Of a DNA stretch of 64,000 nt, positions 29,601 through 38,139 are shown piece by piece. The notes below the pieces were generated by a model. The model was given only the letters and a program-made list of their open reading frames with translations. It did not search any database and was not told where the DNA came from. The position numbers and the translations under genes were made by a program. This DNA comes from Endozoicomonas elysicola (GTDB lineage: Bacteria; Pseudomonadota; Gammaproteobacteria; Pseudomonadales; Endozoicomonadaceae): the NCBI RefSeq assembly GCF_000710775.1, contig NZ_JOJP01000001.1, positions 4,899,022 through 4,963,021 on the forward strand, read 5' to 3'. How positions within the stretch are numbered: the stretch's first letter is position 1; every line of letters starts with the position of its first letter.

Positions 29601-29957
29601 CACTACATATATACAGATATTTCCGTTAGCATCAGTCTGAACGCCACTTGAGGGCTCGGAACTTTCACTCAGAGAAAGTTTATCTTGAGCTTGATCAGAT
29701 ACGCTACATACCCGAGCATCTAAACCAGAGTTTGAAGATGAGACTTCTAATGAAGGTGAACTTGAATCAGGATTTTTCAGCTTTAGTTTAGGGTTATGTG
29801 CCTCTACACTAACCCCATTAATCTTTGTTTTTTCCGAACCATTTGGGCTTCCATCATCATTACTTCTAGGAACGGATGCCTCCTCATAAGCACCGTTAAC
29901 TAAATCTTTTACGACTACTCCTGAAAGACCGCCACCTTCACTTCCTGACGCCTGCAT
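26625..29957 (-). CDS. Large acidic repeat protein, effector-like, unknown function
   Basis: 1,110 residues, no signal peptide or membrane segment, very rich in Ser, Glu, Asp and Pro. GGAGAGAG precedes the ATG. Residues about 200-650 consist of two tandem units of about 225 residues each, containing DDDVLIDTxSYDxCG, LNExDEQQ, SEVTEHSSFA and IPEDQLxxVTPSSSV in the same order. A second low-complexity Ser/Glu zone follows (about 800-900). The C-terminal 200 residues are more globular and basic (SRWEHSPRGEKLHWYDACWN). I recognise no domain. The style is that of proteins exported into a eukaryotic host by symbionts, but export is not shown. A 103-residue gene is divergent from it across 246 bp. 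Confidence 0.75.
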   Translation of the reverse strand: MQASGSEGGGLSGVVVKDLVNGAYEEASVPRSNDDGSPNGSEKTKINGVSVEAHNPKLKLKNPDSSSPSLEVSSSNSGLDARVCSVSDQAQDKLSLSESSEPSSGVQTDANGNICIYVVEEDDFDIIFEGTYPSDKYCIDEEKGAKKDGSIILKPILLGTQIPDVSQETSASISSDSRQPFDSIVSDSPDDPRYLDSAEMDTVVQADYPESDSGSLVGSYIDLGDEQSFLEPGSSDPELPIAPMLSDTGAVLDGPELQLPLPLLPKGEHDRSVRLSGFELNSNDEMSESDDDVLIDTGSYDFCGVVSGGVGKSPDVETVVTDGPAVVEPLGIGSDNAPLNELDEQQMVHESNELVRSQAGSVSQNLDSEYDAAEPLFLKSEVTEHSSFAAPAMEHLERPIPEDQLSIVTPSSSVDSLEGQGVYGARMECLTSIEIGAVVKKDDPEPYSGNLGESHIEVSDDQLSLEAGSSAPELSTVALSSDTGRAIDKPEGELDKSVRLSDFELDSNDEMFESDDDVLIDTDSYDLCGAISGDVGKSTEIEAIVTDVPEVLEPLSIATENAPLNEMDEQQVVYESNDLVSSQADSFSQNLDFADDAPEPLVSKAEVTEHSSFASPAMGHLERSIPEDQLPTVTPSSSVASLEDQGGDGGRIASWIEVYEEHGKLEVRSLAGSFSEDCSVQSAQSGELDGQGLTEQVGPRAAEPDFYNARELKTDRVVTPMPMASIDSPIEGMGLPLQFSAEQSTLHLVLRLRGNFDPLRLGEGFDQWLQNTEYQPGSGSFSSLSDSSAEDSTYCLSTTSESNNSSMVSSLSGIPSEDDAETESRVSASSSRETLCSSRETLCDDEENVETDLPELKNTLKEPLVASTHSTSESIRALLSQFDPLFESRPDDMSTDCKKTSTLVSGQETLARENTDRLSQPHRRTYLERVSEHKGYKGWLEDHTLESRVPSRWEHSPRGEKLHWYDACWNDTLRSGFDFTEDVRYRCMPVLEYRSELQPMTEKNDAFNYSPVKPEKRVQTEFRKNADIQQYNAFVNDQVAGLNASVEAHKKDKNGLRLSALCAQENQRQEPRFKATNTSLNQIRKQQSGLTYNVNGEELVWRAFETDTSF
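28005..29360 (-). repeat. Two tandem 675-bp in-frame repeat units
   Basis: Unit 1 (about 28680-29360) and unit 2 (about 28005-28680) are offset by 675 bp (225 codons). For example, CTTCCAAACTG at 28703 recurs as the same 11-mer at 28028. DNA identity is high in the second half of each unit, indicating a fairly recent duplication. Confidence 0.75.
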
Positions 29958-30203
29958 AAACTCTCTCCTGCAACTTATAGTTTTTAAAAAATGGATGATC
30001 CAAAAATGTCCACGATTAAAACTAGACCGTCATCCTAATTAGAGAGTTCCCGATGACTATTTAAAACCTGATCAAACAAATGTTTGAAACAGGGTGACAA
30101 AAAAATTCCTTCCCGGGAGCTAATCCCCCCCACCAATGTCTAATTTCCAAATAATAAATATCTAACTATTATTTAATTTTCAGGCAGTTAGAGGGTGATA
30201 ACA

Positions 30204-30506
30204 ATGAGTTCTTGTCCGTTATCTAACTTTATCGGTAATCGCTGTATGCCAGACCCTGTACAACCAGAGTCTTTTGCAGCCAAAAACCAGAAGTTTGCTG
30301 AAGAAGCGAGCTTTTTCGCTTCTATTTTCAAGCATCACTCAGTTAGACCGGTGCCTGACCCCGCTTTGATATTAGTTCTTAACAAGCTATGGCTTGAAAG
30401 GAAAAAAAGAAAAGTTACCAAGAAAGGTAAGTCAGAGCAGTTGTGGCTGCGCAAAAAACCAGAGGATGAGCCATGTGACGAGATGGATAGGTACGAGGAA
30501 GTTTGA
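30204..30506 (+). CDS. Small basic protein of unknown function
   Basis: 100 residues from the ATG at 30204, which has GAGGG eight bases upstream; an upstream GTG (30195) is less likely. It has three Cys, a helical middle and a very basic Lys/Arg stretch (LERKKRKVTKKGKSE) near the C-terminus that could resemble a nuclear-localisation or nucleic-acid-binding segment. It is divergent from the acidic repeat protein. No family recognised. Confidence 0.5.
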   Translation: MSSCPLSNFIGNRCMPDPVQPESFAAKNQKFAEEASFFASIFKHHSVRPVPDPALILVLNKLWLERKKRKVTKKGKSEQLWLRKKPEDEPCDEMDRYEEV

Positions 30507-30895
30507 CCAGCCACCGATGTCATTTTCCTCTGACTGACCCATTTTCAAACGCCGTGTCTGAGCGTCCACCCACCAGGCAGGTTTTTGCCTGGTGGAAAGA
30601 CACTATTTTATTGATTCCAGCCATTCCGTACAGTCCGTTTGATTTGTCCATTACATCGGCGCGATAATACGCTTAACATTAACCGTGAGAATCCGGAAAA
30701 ATTTTCAGGACACTTTCACGCAGTACCGTCTCCCACTCTCATTATTTTTAAGGTGGCAGCGTTACATACCAGCTAACTTCTTCCTCGCCCATCTCTGCGA
30801 CGACCAGGATAAAGATTGTATCCTTCATAGCTGGCTCACCCGGCTTTCAACAAGTAAAGCTATTTTTCAGGACTGAAAGGAACGAGAGTAAGGCA
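30507..30895. other. Intergenic region with strong hairpin
   Basis: A perfect 10-bp stem CCACCAGGCA (30570-30579) / TGCCTGGTGG (30586-30595) with a 6-base loop follows the small gene without a T tract. The rest is the presumed leader of the helicase gene. No gene was recognised. Confidence 0.5.
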
Positions 30896-32311
30896 TTGAG
30901 TGGTTTTCTAGGATTTTTTAAGAAGAGAAGTGCAAGTAAAGACTCATCCCCGGCCGAAAAGGGTAAAAAAGAGTCTTCTGGCAACAAAAAACCGGCTCCA
31001 CGTTCCAGGAACAGCAGCCAGAACAAATCATCAAAGCGCCCAAAACAGACGGGCAACAGAAAGTCAGCCCGCCAGATTCAGGCCGTGGAAAACTGGAGTA
31101 TTGGCCAGTTTCAGGTAGCTGCAGACCCTGAAAAGACGCGTTTTCATGATTTTGAACTACCCAGTGAGCTGATGCATGCGATTGCTGATCAGGGCTTTAA
31201 GTACTGCACACCTATCCAGGCAGAAGTTCTGGGGAGTACCCTGACAGGCCGCGATGCTATTGGCAAGGCTCAAACCGGGACAGGTAAGACCGCAGCGTTC
31301 CTGATCAGCACTATTAAGCAGCTAGTTGACACCCCTGCGCCTGACAGCCGCTATCTGGGTGAGCCTCGCGTCGTCATTATCGCGCCTACCCGCGAGCTGG
31401 CCCTGCAAATTGGCAATGATGCTGAGGCCCTGACGAAATACCTGCCTCTTCATGTTGTCACTGTTGTGGGCGGTATGGATTATGAGAAGCAACGAAAACG
31501 CATCAGTGAAAACTATGTTGATATTCTCGTTGCGACGCCTGGGCGTCTTCTGGACTATTGTGAGCGAAAAGACCTGTTTCTGGATCTTGTTGAAATCATG
31601 GTTATTGATGAAGCTGACCGGATGCTGGACATGGGCTTTATCCCACAGGTCCGCCGTATCATTCGAATGACTCCCAGGCCCGGAGACCGGCAAACGCTGT
31701 TGTTCTCGGCTACCTTTACTGATGACGTACTGCGACTTGGTGAGCAGTGGACCTGGAACCCGGTAAAAGTGGAAATAGAGCCTGACAGCGTGGCTACTGA
31801 TACCGTGGAGCAAAAGGTATACATCCTCTCTTCTGAACAGAAGTTTCCTCTCCTGGTTAACCTGATCAACCACCACCAGCTGGAAAAGGTCATTGTATTT
31901 ACTAATCGCAGGGATCAAACGCGAAAACTGACAGAAAAGCTGCAAAGAATTGGCATCAAGGCAGATCAAATCTCTGGTGAAGTTCCCCAGAACAAACGCT
32001 TGAGAACTTTGGAAAACTTCCGGTCTGGAAAAATTTCCGTACTGGTAGCTACCGATGTCGCTGGCCGGGGAATACACATTGACGGAATCAGTCATGTCAT
32101 TAACTACAACCTGCCTGAAGCTCCGGATGATTATATACATCGGATAGGCAGAACTGGCAGGGCTGGGGCAAGTGGTGTCAGCATTAGCTTTGCCTGTGAA
32201 GATGACTCATTTCTTATTCCTGACCTGGAAGCCCTGCTGGGAGATAAACTGAAGAAAGACTACCCACCGGAAGAGCTGCTGGTTGATCCCCGAAAAGCCA
32301 AGCGTTCTTAA
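30896..32311 (+). CDS. rhlB: DEAD-box ATP-dependent RNA helicase, RhlB-like
   Basis: 471 residues. It probably starts at a TTG (30896) with AGTAAGG upstream; no in-frame ATG precedes the conserved core. A basic, Ser/Lys-rich N-terminal extension (about 75 residues) leads into the Q-motif region ([19 protein letters not shown]), Walker [22 protein letters not shown] in [16 protein letters not shown] in LFSATF, and the motif [12 protein letters not shown]. These match RhlB, which works with RNase E and PNPase in mRNA decay. The extended N-terminus resembles that of Pseudomonas RhlB. Assignment to RhlB rather than RhlE is fairly firm but not certain. Confidence 0.85.
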   Translation: MSGFLGFFKKRSASKDSSPAEKGKKESSGNKKPAPRSRNSSQNKSSKRPKQTGNRKSARQIQAVENWSIGQFQVAADPEKTRFHDFELPSELMHAIADQGFKYCTPIQAEVLGSTLTGRDAIGKAQTGTGKTAAFLISTIKQLVDTPAPDSRYLGEPRVVIIAPTRELALQIGNDAEALTKYLPLHVVTVVGGMDYEKQRKRISENYVDILVATPGRLLDYCERKDLFLDLVEIMVIDEADRMLDMGFIPQVRRIIRMTPRPGDRQTLLFSATFTDDVLRLGEQWTWNPVKVEIEPDSVATDTVEQKVYILSSEQKFPLLVNLINHHQLEKVIVFTNRRDQTRKLTEKLQRIGIKADQISGEVPQNKRLRTLENFRSGKISVLVATDVAGRGIHIDGISHVINYNLPEAPDDYIHRIGRTGRAGASGVSISFACEDDSFLIPDLEALLGDKLKKDYPPEELLVDPRKAKRS

Positions 32312-32318
32312 GCTTCTG

Positions 32319-32349
32319 CTGCAGGCGGACTGTATATATCCGCCTGCAG
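32319..32349 (+). other. Perfect 11-bp stem-loop after rhlB
   Basis: CTGCAGGCGGA (32319-32329) pairs exactly with TCCGCCTGCAG (32339-32349). It begins 8 bases after the helicase stop. There is no T tract, so it may be a 3'-end processing or rho-assisted structure. Confidence 0.6.
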
Positions 32350-32582
32350 AAATACGCTAAACCATTAATAAAGAAAAGAAATAAAAAATCAAAGACTAGT
32401 AAATCTTTTATAAAAAAAGGCGATATAACTTTTTAAGTCTAGAAGTAAAAGGCTTTAATTTAAACCCTTTTGGAGGACAAAATTTTTTTTTTATTCTTCA
32501 TCGAAATTTAACCTTGCCGGATTAAATCTTTTCGATAAGAATCAAATATGAGTGAACCCAAAAACAGACAAGGGAGCTGCCT

Positions 32583-33986
32583 ATGGGACATGCCTTGGAA
32601 ACCAGGCCAATAAACTCACCCACCACTACCACCTACATTTTGGACAGTAATGTCCTGATTCATGACCCCAACTCGATTCTAAATTTTGAAGAACATCAGG
32701 TACTGATCCCCATCACTGTGCTGGAAGAACTGGACAAACTCAAGAACGGAAAGCAAACCATTGCGGCTGACTGTCGTCAGGCCATTCGACTGATCGATAA
32801 TATTCTCGGTATAGCGACACCTGCAGAAATAGAGCAGGGTGTGCCCATCCAGAGAAATAACGAAAATGAAACGTCCGGCACCCTGTCTATCATGATGAGC
32901 CATGCCGACGATAAGATAGCGACGCTACCCAGCAGCAATAACGACAACCAGATAATTAACGATATCTGTCAGTACCAGAAATCCCGCCCGGACCGGCAAT
33001 TCATTCTGGTCACCAAAGATATTAACATGCGACTGAAAGCCAGAGGCTGCGGTATTCTCACAGAAGATTACCACAGTGATCAGCTAGTCAGCGATATAGG
33101 TCTGCTCACCAAAGGCTATCTTCACTACGAAGATAACTTCTGGGATCGCGTTAATGAAGTCAAAACGGCTCAGTGTGATAGCCAAACCATCCATACAATA
33201 GCCAAGAGTGAACTTTCTGAAGAGCTTTACCTCAACAAATTCCTATTAGACGACCAAGGATTTGTAGCAAAAGTGGTCGACATAACAGACGACCATGTAA
33301 GCCTTCAACACTACAGCAGAGAAAGCTTGATGAATCAGGAGGTATGGGGCTTAAAGCCACTAAACATCCATCAGGCCATGGCATTAAACTTGTTACTGGA
33401 TCCCGATGTACATCTCGTCAACCTGAACGGTGCTGCAGGCTCAGGTAAAACAATTCTGGCTCTGGCAGCAGCCATCGAGATGACAATTGCCAGCAAACAA
33501 TACCGAAGAATTATTGCCACTCGTTCGACACAGGGACTGGATGAAGATATAGGCTTCCTTCCGGGCACAGAAGCAGAAAAGATGGAACCGTGGCTGGGCG
33601 CCATCACGGATAACCTTGAAGCATTGCATAATGATGATGAGTCAACCAATAGCAGTGTGGAATATATCCTTGATCGAGTACCGCTCCATTTCAAATCCCT
33701 GAATTACATTCGAGGAAGGAGCTTCCAGCAAAGCCTGATCATCATTGATGAGTGCCAAAACCTGACACCTCATCAAATCAAAACCATCATCACCCGTGCT
33801 GGGGTTGGCAGTAAGGTTATCTGTCTGGGCAACCTTGCTCAGATTGATACGCCCTATCTGGCAGCTACCAGCTCCGGTTTAACTTATATGACTGAACGCC
33901 TGAAGCATTTCCCCCATGGAGGTTCAATGCAGCTTCAGGGAGTACCCAGGTCACCTCTGGCAGCTTATGCCGAAGCTCATCTTTAA
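32583..33986 (+). CDS. PIN-PhoH family ATPase (YlaK-type)
   Basis: 467 residues with an N-terminal PIN nuclease domain (TYILDSNVLIHDPNS, first catalytic Asp near residue 21; later LVTKDINMRLKA) and a C-terminal PhoH ATPase domain with Walker A NGAAGSGKT and Walker B SLIIIDECQNLTP. This PIN-PhoH fusion is predicted to act on RNA as an unwinding nuclease; its physiological role in bacteria is poorly settled. GGGAG precedes the ATG. A strong terminator follows, so it is probably monocistronic. Confidence 0.92.
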   Translation: MGHALETRPINSPTTTTYILDSNVLIHDPNSILNFEEHQVLIPITVLEELDKLKNGKQTIAADCRQAIRLIDNILGIATPAEIEQGVPIQRNNENETSGTLSIMMSHADDKIATLPSSNNDNQIINDICQYQKSRPDRQFILVTKDINMRLKARGCGILTEDYHSDQLVSDIGLLTKGYLHYEDNFWDRVNEVKTAQCDSQTIHTIAKSELSEELYLNKFLLDDQGFVAKVVDITDDHVSLQHYSRESLMNQEVWGLKPLNIHQAMALNLLLDPDVHLVNLNGAAGSGKTILALAAAIEMTIASKQYRRIIATRSTQGLDEDIGFLPGTEAEKMEPWLGAITDNLEALHNDDESTNSSVEYILDRVPLHFKSLNYIRGRSFQQSLIIIDECQNLTPHQIKTIITRAGVGSKVICLGNLAQIDTPYLAATSSGLTYMTERLKHFPHGGSMQLQGVPRSPLAAYAEAHL

Positions 33987-34008
33987 TTAACTCACCTTCT
34001 CCATATAC

Positions 34009-34040
34009 AAAGCCCCGGAGTTTAATAGCCGGGGTTTTCT
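34009..34040 (+). terminator. Terminator after PIN-PhoH gene
   Basis: CCCCGG (34013-34018) and CCGGGG (34029-34034) pair, extended by A/T and one G-T pair, followed by TTTTCTGTTTTT. Confidence 0.85.
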
Positions 34041-34153
34041 GTTTTTCCTGTAATGGTTACAGGCACCTGAGAGAAGAAACTGATAAGCTGAGATTGTGGT
34101 ACGGCAAAACAAAACATAGATAGTCAATCACTCTTTTCCTCCGGGTGTCTTCC

Positions 34154-35503
34154 ATGTTCACCAAAAAGCTTGAACTTGACGACTTCATGAATGGCCTTGC
34201 TCGCAGAAACCCCAATGAACCTGAGTTTCACCAAGCCGTCCGTGAGGTCGCTGAAAGCGTTATTCCATATATAAACCATCACCAGAAATATATTGATGCT
34301 CGAATCCTTGAACGAATGACAGAACCTGACCGCATTATAATTTTCAGGGTCTGCTGGGAAGACGACGACGGTCATATACGTGTCAACCGTGGATACCGGG
34401 TTCAATTTAATAACGCCATTGGCCCTTATAAAGGCGGCCTTCGATTTACCAGCAACCTTTCACTGGATACCCTTAAATTCCTTGGCTTTGAACAAACATT
34501 CAAGAACAGCCTGACGACTCTCCCCCTTGGCTCTGCCAAAGGTGGAGCCGATTTCAACCCAAAAGGAAAAAGTGACCGGGAAGTCATGCGCTTCTGCCAG
34601 TCCTTCATGACGGAACTACACAAACATATTGGCGCCCATACCGATGTACCTGCAGGCGATATTGGCGTTGGTGCACGGGAAATCAGCTATATGTTTGGTC
34701 AGTACAAACGCCTTCAGAATGAATTTCGCAGCGTCCTGACGGGTAAAGAATTAGCCTATGGCGGTAGCTTGATTCGCAAAGAAGCAACAGGCTATGGCAC
34801 TGTTTTTTTTACTCGAGAAATGCTCAAGGCTCATCAGAAGGAGCTGGAAGGCAAACGCTGCATTGTATCCGGGTCTGGTAATGTCGCACTCTATACAGCC
34901 CAAAAAGTCATGCAGCTGGGCGCTACCGTCATTGCCATGTCAGATTCCGGCGGCAGCTTCCTGATTCCTTCCGGAATGACTCAAGAACACCTTAACCATC
35001 TGATTGACTTGAAGGAAAAGCAACGTGGGCGAATCAGTGAATTCGCCGAGCATTTTGACTGTGATTACTACCCCGATAAAAAGGTATGGGACTTTCCCTG
35101 CGATATTGCATTCGCCTGCGCCACTCAAAACGAGCTGGAGCTCAATGACGCTAAAGAACTAGTGAAGAATGGCTGTATTGCCCTGGCAGAGGGTGCCAAT
35201 ATGCCAACAACGATGGAAGCCAGTCACTATTTAAGAGAGGCAGGAATTCTGTTTGCTCCGGCCAAAGCAGCTAATGCCGGTGGTGTGGCAGTGTCAGGGC
35301 TGGAAATGTCTCAAAACAGCATGCGTCTCTCCTGGCCGCTGGAAGAGCTGGAAAAGCGTCTGGAAGACATCATGTTCAAGATCCACCAGCAGAGTAAAAG
35401 ATATGGTCAGCAATCTGATAACACTATTGACTATATCCGTGGCGCTAATATTGCCGGCTTTACAAAAGTCGCCGATGCGATGCTGTCCTATGGTTTTGTT
35501 TAA
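34154..35503 (+). CDS. gdhA: NADP-type glutamate dehydrogenase
   Basis: 449 residues, aligned end to end with E. coli GdhA (447). It shows VNRGYRVQFNNAIGPYKGGLRF, LPLGSAKGGADFNPKGKSD (substrate Lys), TDVPAGDIGVGAREI, and CIVSGSGNVALYTAQK for the Rossmann fold. It aminates 2-oxoglutarate with NADPH for ammonia assimilation. I prefer the ATG at 34154 to the GTG at 34145, on the basis of the family's N-terminus; the ribosome site is weak for either. Coenzyme choice is inferred from subfamily similarity. Confidence 0.95.
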   Translation: MFTKKLELDDFMNGLARRNPNEPEFHQAVREVAESVIPYINHHQKYIDARILERMTEPDRIIIFRVCWEDDDGHIRVNRGYRVQFNNAIGPYKGGLRFTSNLSLDTLKFLGFEQTFKNSLTTLPLGSAKGGADFNPKGKSDREVMRFCQSFMTELHKHIGAHTDVPAGDIGVGAREISYMFGQYKRLQNEFRSVLTGKELAYGGSLIRKEATGYGTVFFTREMLKAHQKELEGKRCIVSGSGNVALYTAQKVMQLGATVIAMSDSGGSFLIPSGMTQEHLNHLIDLKEKQRGRISEFAEHFDCDYYPDKKVWDFPCDIAFACATQNELELNDAKELVKNGCIALAEGANMPTTMEASHYLREAGILFAPAKAANAGGVAVSGLEMSQNSMRLSWPLEELEKRLEDIMFKIHQQSKRYGQQSDNTIDYIRGANIAGFTKVADAMLSYGFV

Positions 35504-35976
35504 CCAGGCTGCCTGATATTCCACCATGTCCCGAATCTGCGCTAACACTGCCAGCAGATAGCTAATATGACTATGGGAGTGGCTGACATTCAAGGTCACT
35601 CTCAAACCAGCCTCTCCCCTATGTGACTCAGCGTTGCCCTGAGCTGTAAAACTGCCGAAGGCCTTAACTACAAGTGCCTCAAACACCTACTGTGATTCGA
35701 AAGATACAAAGTATCTCTACCAAAGCAGGAGGCCATTCCGAAATTAGCCATATGGCCAAAATTTGGTCGACCGATCACATGACTAACTGAGTTCCCTCTA
35801 AGCGATTTATTGAATTAATAGAGTAATCCTTGTCTCAGATTGAAAGTAATCACCTCCTGCGTATCTGCTCCCTTCAGCATTAGAGCGCCTAAGGAAACCA
35901 AGTCTCAGTTCAAACAGAACTGAGAAGAATTTACTAATATCGTCTAGATTTAACGGGTTTAGTAAGGAGTATGATG
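35504..35976. other. Intergenic region gdhA to avidin-like gene
   Basis: About 470 bases with no recognisable gene. The last part carries the AAGGAG ribosome site (35964-35969) of the avidin-like gene. Confidence 0.4.
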
Positions 35977-36450
35977 ATGAAATCAGGTATATATCTTCTT
36001 CTTCTGATGGTGGTATTACTGATTACCGGATTATCCATTGAGGCAGCGAAACGGGTTCCCCCATCCATTGCCGAAGGCTCAAACCCAGACAAACATGTTA
36101 GCTTTGCTGGTACATGGAAAAATCAGCGTGGCTCTCTGCTAACACTACAGAGTGCAGGCAGTGATCTTCTCAAAGGTTACTTCACTACAGCAGTAGCCAA
36201 TACTCAGGCCTGTATTGGCAAGGAAGTACCAGTTCAGGCTGTCCATAATAGCAACTCTTTTGCACTGAGCTTGAGCATGAAGAGCTGCGGATCCCCTGTC
36301 ACTATCGCGATCAGTGGATTGTTGCGAAAATCAGAAACCCGTGGAGAACCTGACAAAATCGATACAATGGCGCTCATTCAGTGGCATGGTCAGGAAACAT
36401 GGAAATCAAGAGTTATTACCAACGATACATTCATGAGGGTGAGTGAATAA
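35977..36450 (+). CDS. Secreted avidin-family protein
   Basis: 157 residues from the third of three consecutive ATGs, the one best spaced from AAGGAG. A signal peptide (about 1-24) precedes an avidin/streptavidin-like beta barrel: FAGTWKNQRGS (45-53), LKGYFTTAVAN (66-75), FALSLSMKS (95-103), DTMALIQW (129-136), TWKSRVITNDTFMRV (141-155). Compared with streptavidin, the biotin-contact residues Asn23, Ser27, Asn49, Trp120 and Asp128 are kept (here N49, S53, N75, W142, D150). Trp79 and Trp108 are replaced by Met101 and Ala132. Cys79 and Cys104 could form a disulfide. A biotin-binding or related ligand-binding protein of the envelope or medium is likely; affinity may be reduced. Neighbours are unrelated. 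Confidence 0.8.
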   Translation: MKSGIYLLLLMVVLLITGLSIEAAKRVPPSIAEGSNPDKHVSFAGTWKNQRGSLLTLQSAGSDLLKGYFTTAVANTQACIGKEVPVQAVHNSNSFALSLSMKSCGSPVTIAISGLLRKSETRGEPDKIDTMALIQWHGQETWKSRVITNDTFMRVSE

Positions 36451-36592
36451 AAAGAATCTGCTTTCATTGATAGCTGTTATCAATGGTGATGATAGGCGTT
36501 ATTAACTCTCTTAACGCTATTAAAGGAACGCTCCCTGATCTACTATTGTCATCATACAATTATCTCCAGCTTGAATAATCAGGGAGTGTTTG

Positions 36593-37369
36593 ATGCTGCT
36601 CATTATTTCTCCGGCCAAAACCCTGGACTACGAAACGCCACCCAGCACAAAAAAGTTTACGCAACCAGATTTTCTCAGCCACTCAGCTCTTCTGATCAAG
36701 GAACTCAACGAGTTAAGTCCAGCAGATATTGGCCGTTTGATGAGCATCAGCGACAAGCTATCTCAACTTAACGCGGCCCGCTTTCAAGCCTGGTCCACCC
36801 CATTCAACATGGATAACGCCAAACAGGCCATATTGGCTTTTAAAGGTGATGTATACACAGGTCTTGATGCAGAAACGCTGAATGAAAAGCAACTGTCATT
36901 TGCACAGCGGCACCTGAGAATACTTTCTGGCCTTTACGGTCTTTTGCGCCCACTGGATCTTATGCAAGCCTACCGTCTGGAGATGGGTACACGGTTTGCC
37001 AACCAGCGTGGGAAGGACCTTTATCAGTTCTGGGGAAACATCATCACTGAGCAGCTGAATAAGGAGCTATCCAATCAGAAAAATCAGGTATTGATTAACC
37101 TGGCATCTAACGAATATTTTAAGTCAGTTCAACCAAAGCAAATTAAAGGGCAGATTATTACCCCTGTATTCAAAGACTGGAAAAATGGGCAATACAAAAT
37201 CATCAGTTTCTATGCCAAAAAGGCTCGAGGCCTTATGTGCCGTTATGTCATCGACCATAACATTGACCAGCCAGAAAAACTGAAAGATTTTGACTACGAA
37301 GGCTACGCCTTCAATGAAGCGATGTCCTCAGATAAAGAATGGGTATTCACCCGTGAGGAACAGAATTAA
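36593..37369 (+). CDS. yaaA: Peroxide stress protein YaaA (DUF328)
   Basis: 258 residues, same length as E. coli YaaA and collinear: [64 protein letters not shown] and [13 protein letters not shown]. The ATG at 36593 follows AGGGAG by 6 bases. In E. coli it lowers free iron and protects DNA during hydrogen peroxide stress; members bind DNA through a cradle fold. Its 3' end faces mlaA with 8 bases between the stop codons. Confidence 0.95.
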   Translation: MLLIISPAKTLDYETPPSTKKFTQPDFLSHSALLIKELNELSPADIGRLMSISDKLSQLNAARFQAWSTPFNMDNAKQAILAFKGDVYTGLDAETLNEKQLSFAQRHLRILSGLYGLLRPLDLMQAYRLEMGTRFANQRGKDLYQFWGNIITEQLNKELSNQKNQVLINLASNEYFKSVQPKQIKGQIITPVFKDWKNGQYKIISFYAKKARGLMCRYVIDHNIDQPEKLKDFDYEGYAFNEAMSSDKEWVFTREEQN

Positions 37370-37377
37370 ACCCGCTT

Positions 37378-38139
37378 TCAATAAACTGTCTGCAACTGCA
37401 GCTCCCGCTTTCTGGTGTACAGAAAGCGGATCATGTCATAGCTGAAAGGCGACTCAAAGTCTTCATAGGTAAACTGAATTTCTGACCGATAATTGATGCC
37501 ATAGATGGCAAAGACAGCAGGGTCAGAATAATAGTGTTCTGGCACAGTCAGAAAATTAACCGTATCCTGAACAAGGATATCACCAGTCAAGCCGAAGGTA
37601 TCGCGCACATTGCTTGGTCCAAGTACCGGTAACATCAGATACGGCCCTGCCCCAACCCCATAACGAGCCAGAGTCATACCAAAATCATTACGCTGGTAGC
37701 TCAGCCCTGCAGCTTCAGCTGGATCAAAAAAACCTAAAATACCAACCGTTGTATTGAGCACAAGGCGAGTACCTGAGCGCAAAGCAGCGCGAGCCCGCAA
37801 TTGCATCAGGCTGTTCAGCGTATTGGGAACATCCTGCATATTCTGAAAAAAATTAGACACACCTTTTCGGATAAAAGAAGGAACAGTGACTCGATAGAGG
37901 TTTAGCACTGGCTTAAGAAAATAACGATCGAGTCCTGAGTTGAAACCGAAGAAAAGGCGATTCACCGGCTCAAGGGGGTCATAAACATCAAGGAATGCCA
38001 ACCGCCTTATATCACTTCTAGCCCCGTCTCCATGCTCCTCATAATACTCTAACTGGTCCATAGGATTGGAATACGGTATTCGATCCTGCGCATAACTTGA
38101 AAATACACAAAAAGAAAGAAACAGGAAGAAACTACGCAT
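37378..38139 (-). CDS. mlaA: MlaA-family outer-membrane phospholipid transport protein
   Basis: 253 residues. It has the MlaA core DVYDPLEPVNRLFFGFN, SNFFQNMQDVPNTLNSLMQ, GSGTRLVLNTTVG-like (RSGTRLVLNTTVG), DFGMTLARYGVGAGPYLMLP and GPSNVRDTFG. MlaA removes misplaced phospholipid from the outer leaflet of the outer membrane. Unusually there is no proper lipobox: the only early Cys has Phe before it, and the signal looks like a Sec signal cleaved near SSYA. Its start overlaps the upstream hydrolase by 8 bases, so the two are translationally coupled. Confidence 0.92.
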   Translation of the reverse strand: MRSFFLFLSFCVFSSYAQDRIPYSNPMDQLEYYEEHGDGARSDIRRLAFLDVYDPLEPVNRLFFGFNSGLDRYFLKPVLNLYRVTVPSFIRKGVSNFFQNMQDVPNTLNSLMQLRARAALRSGTRLVLNTTVGILGFFDPAEAAGLSYQRNDFGMTLARYGVGAGPYLMLPVLGPSNVRDTFGLTGDILVQDTVNFLTVPEHYYSDPAVFAIYGINYRSEIQFTYEDFESPFSYDMIRFLYTRKRELQLQTVY

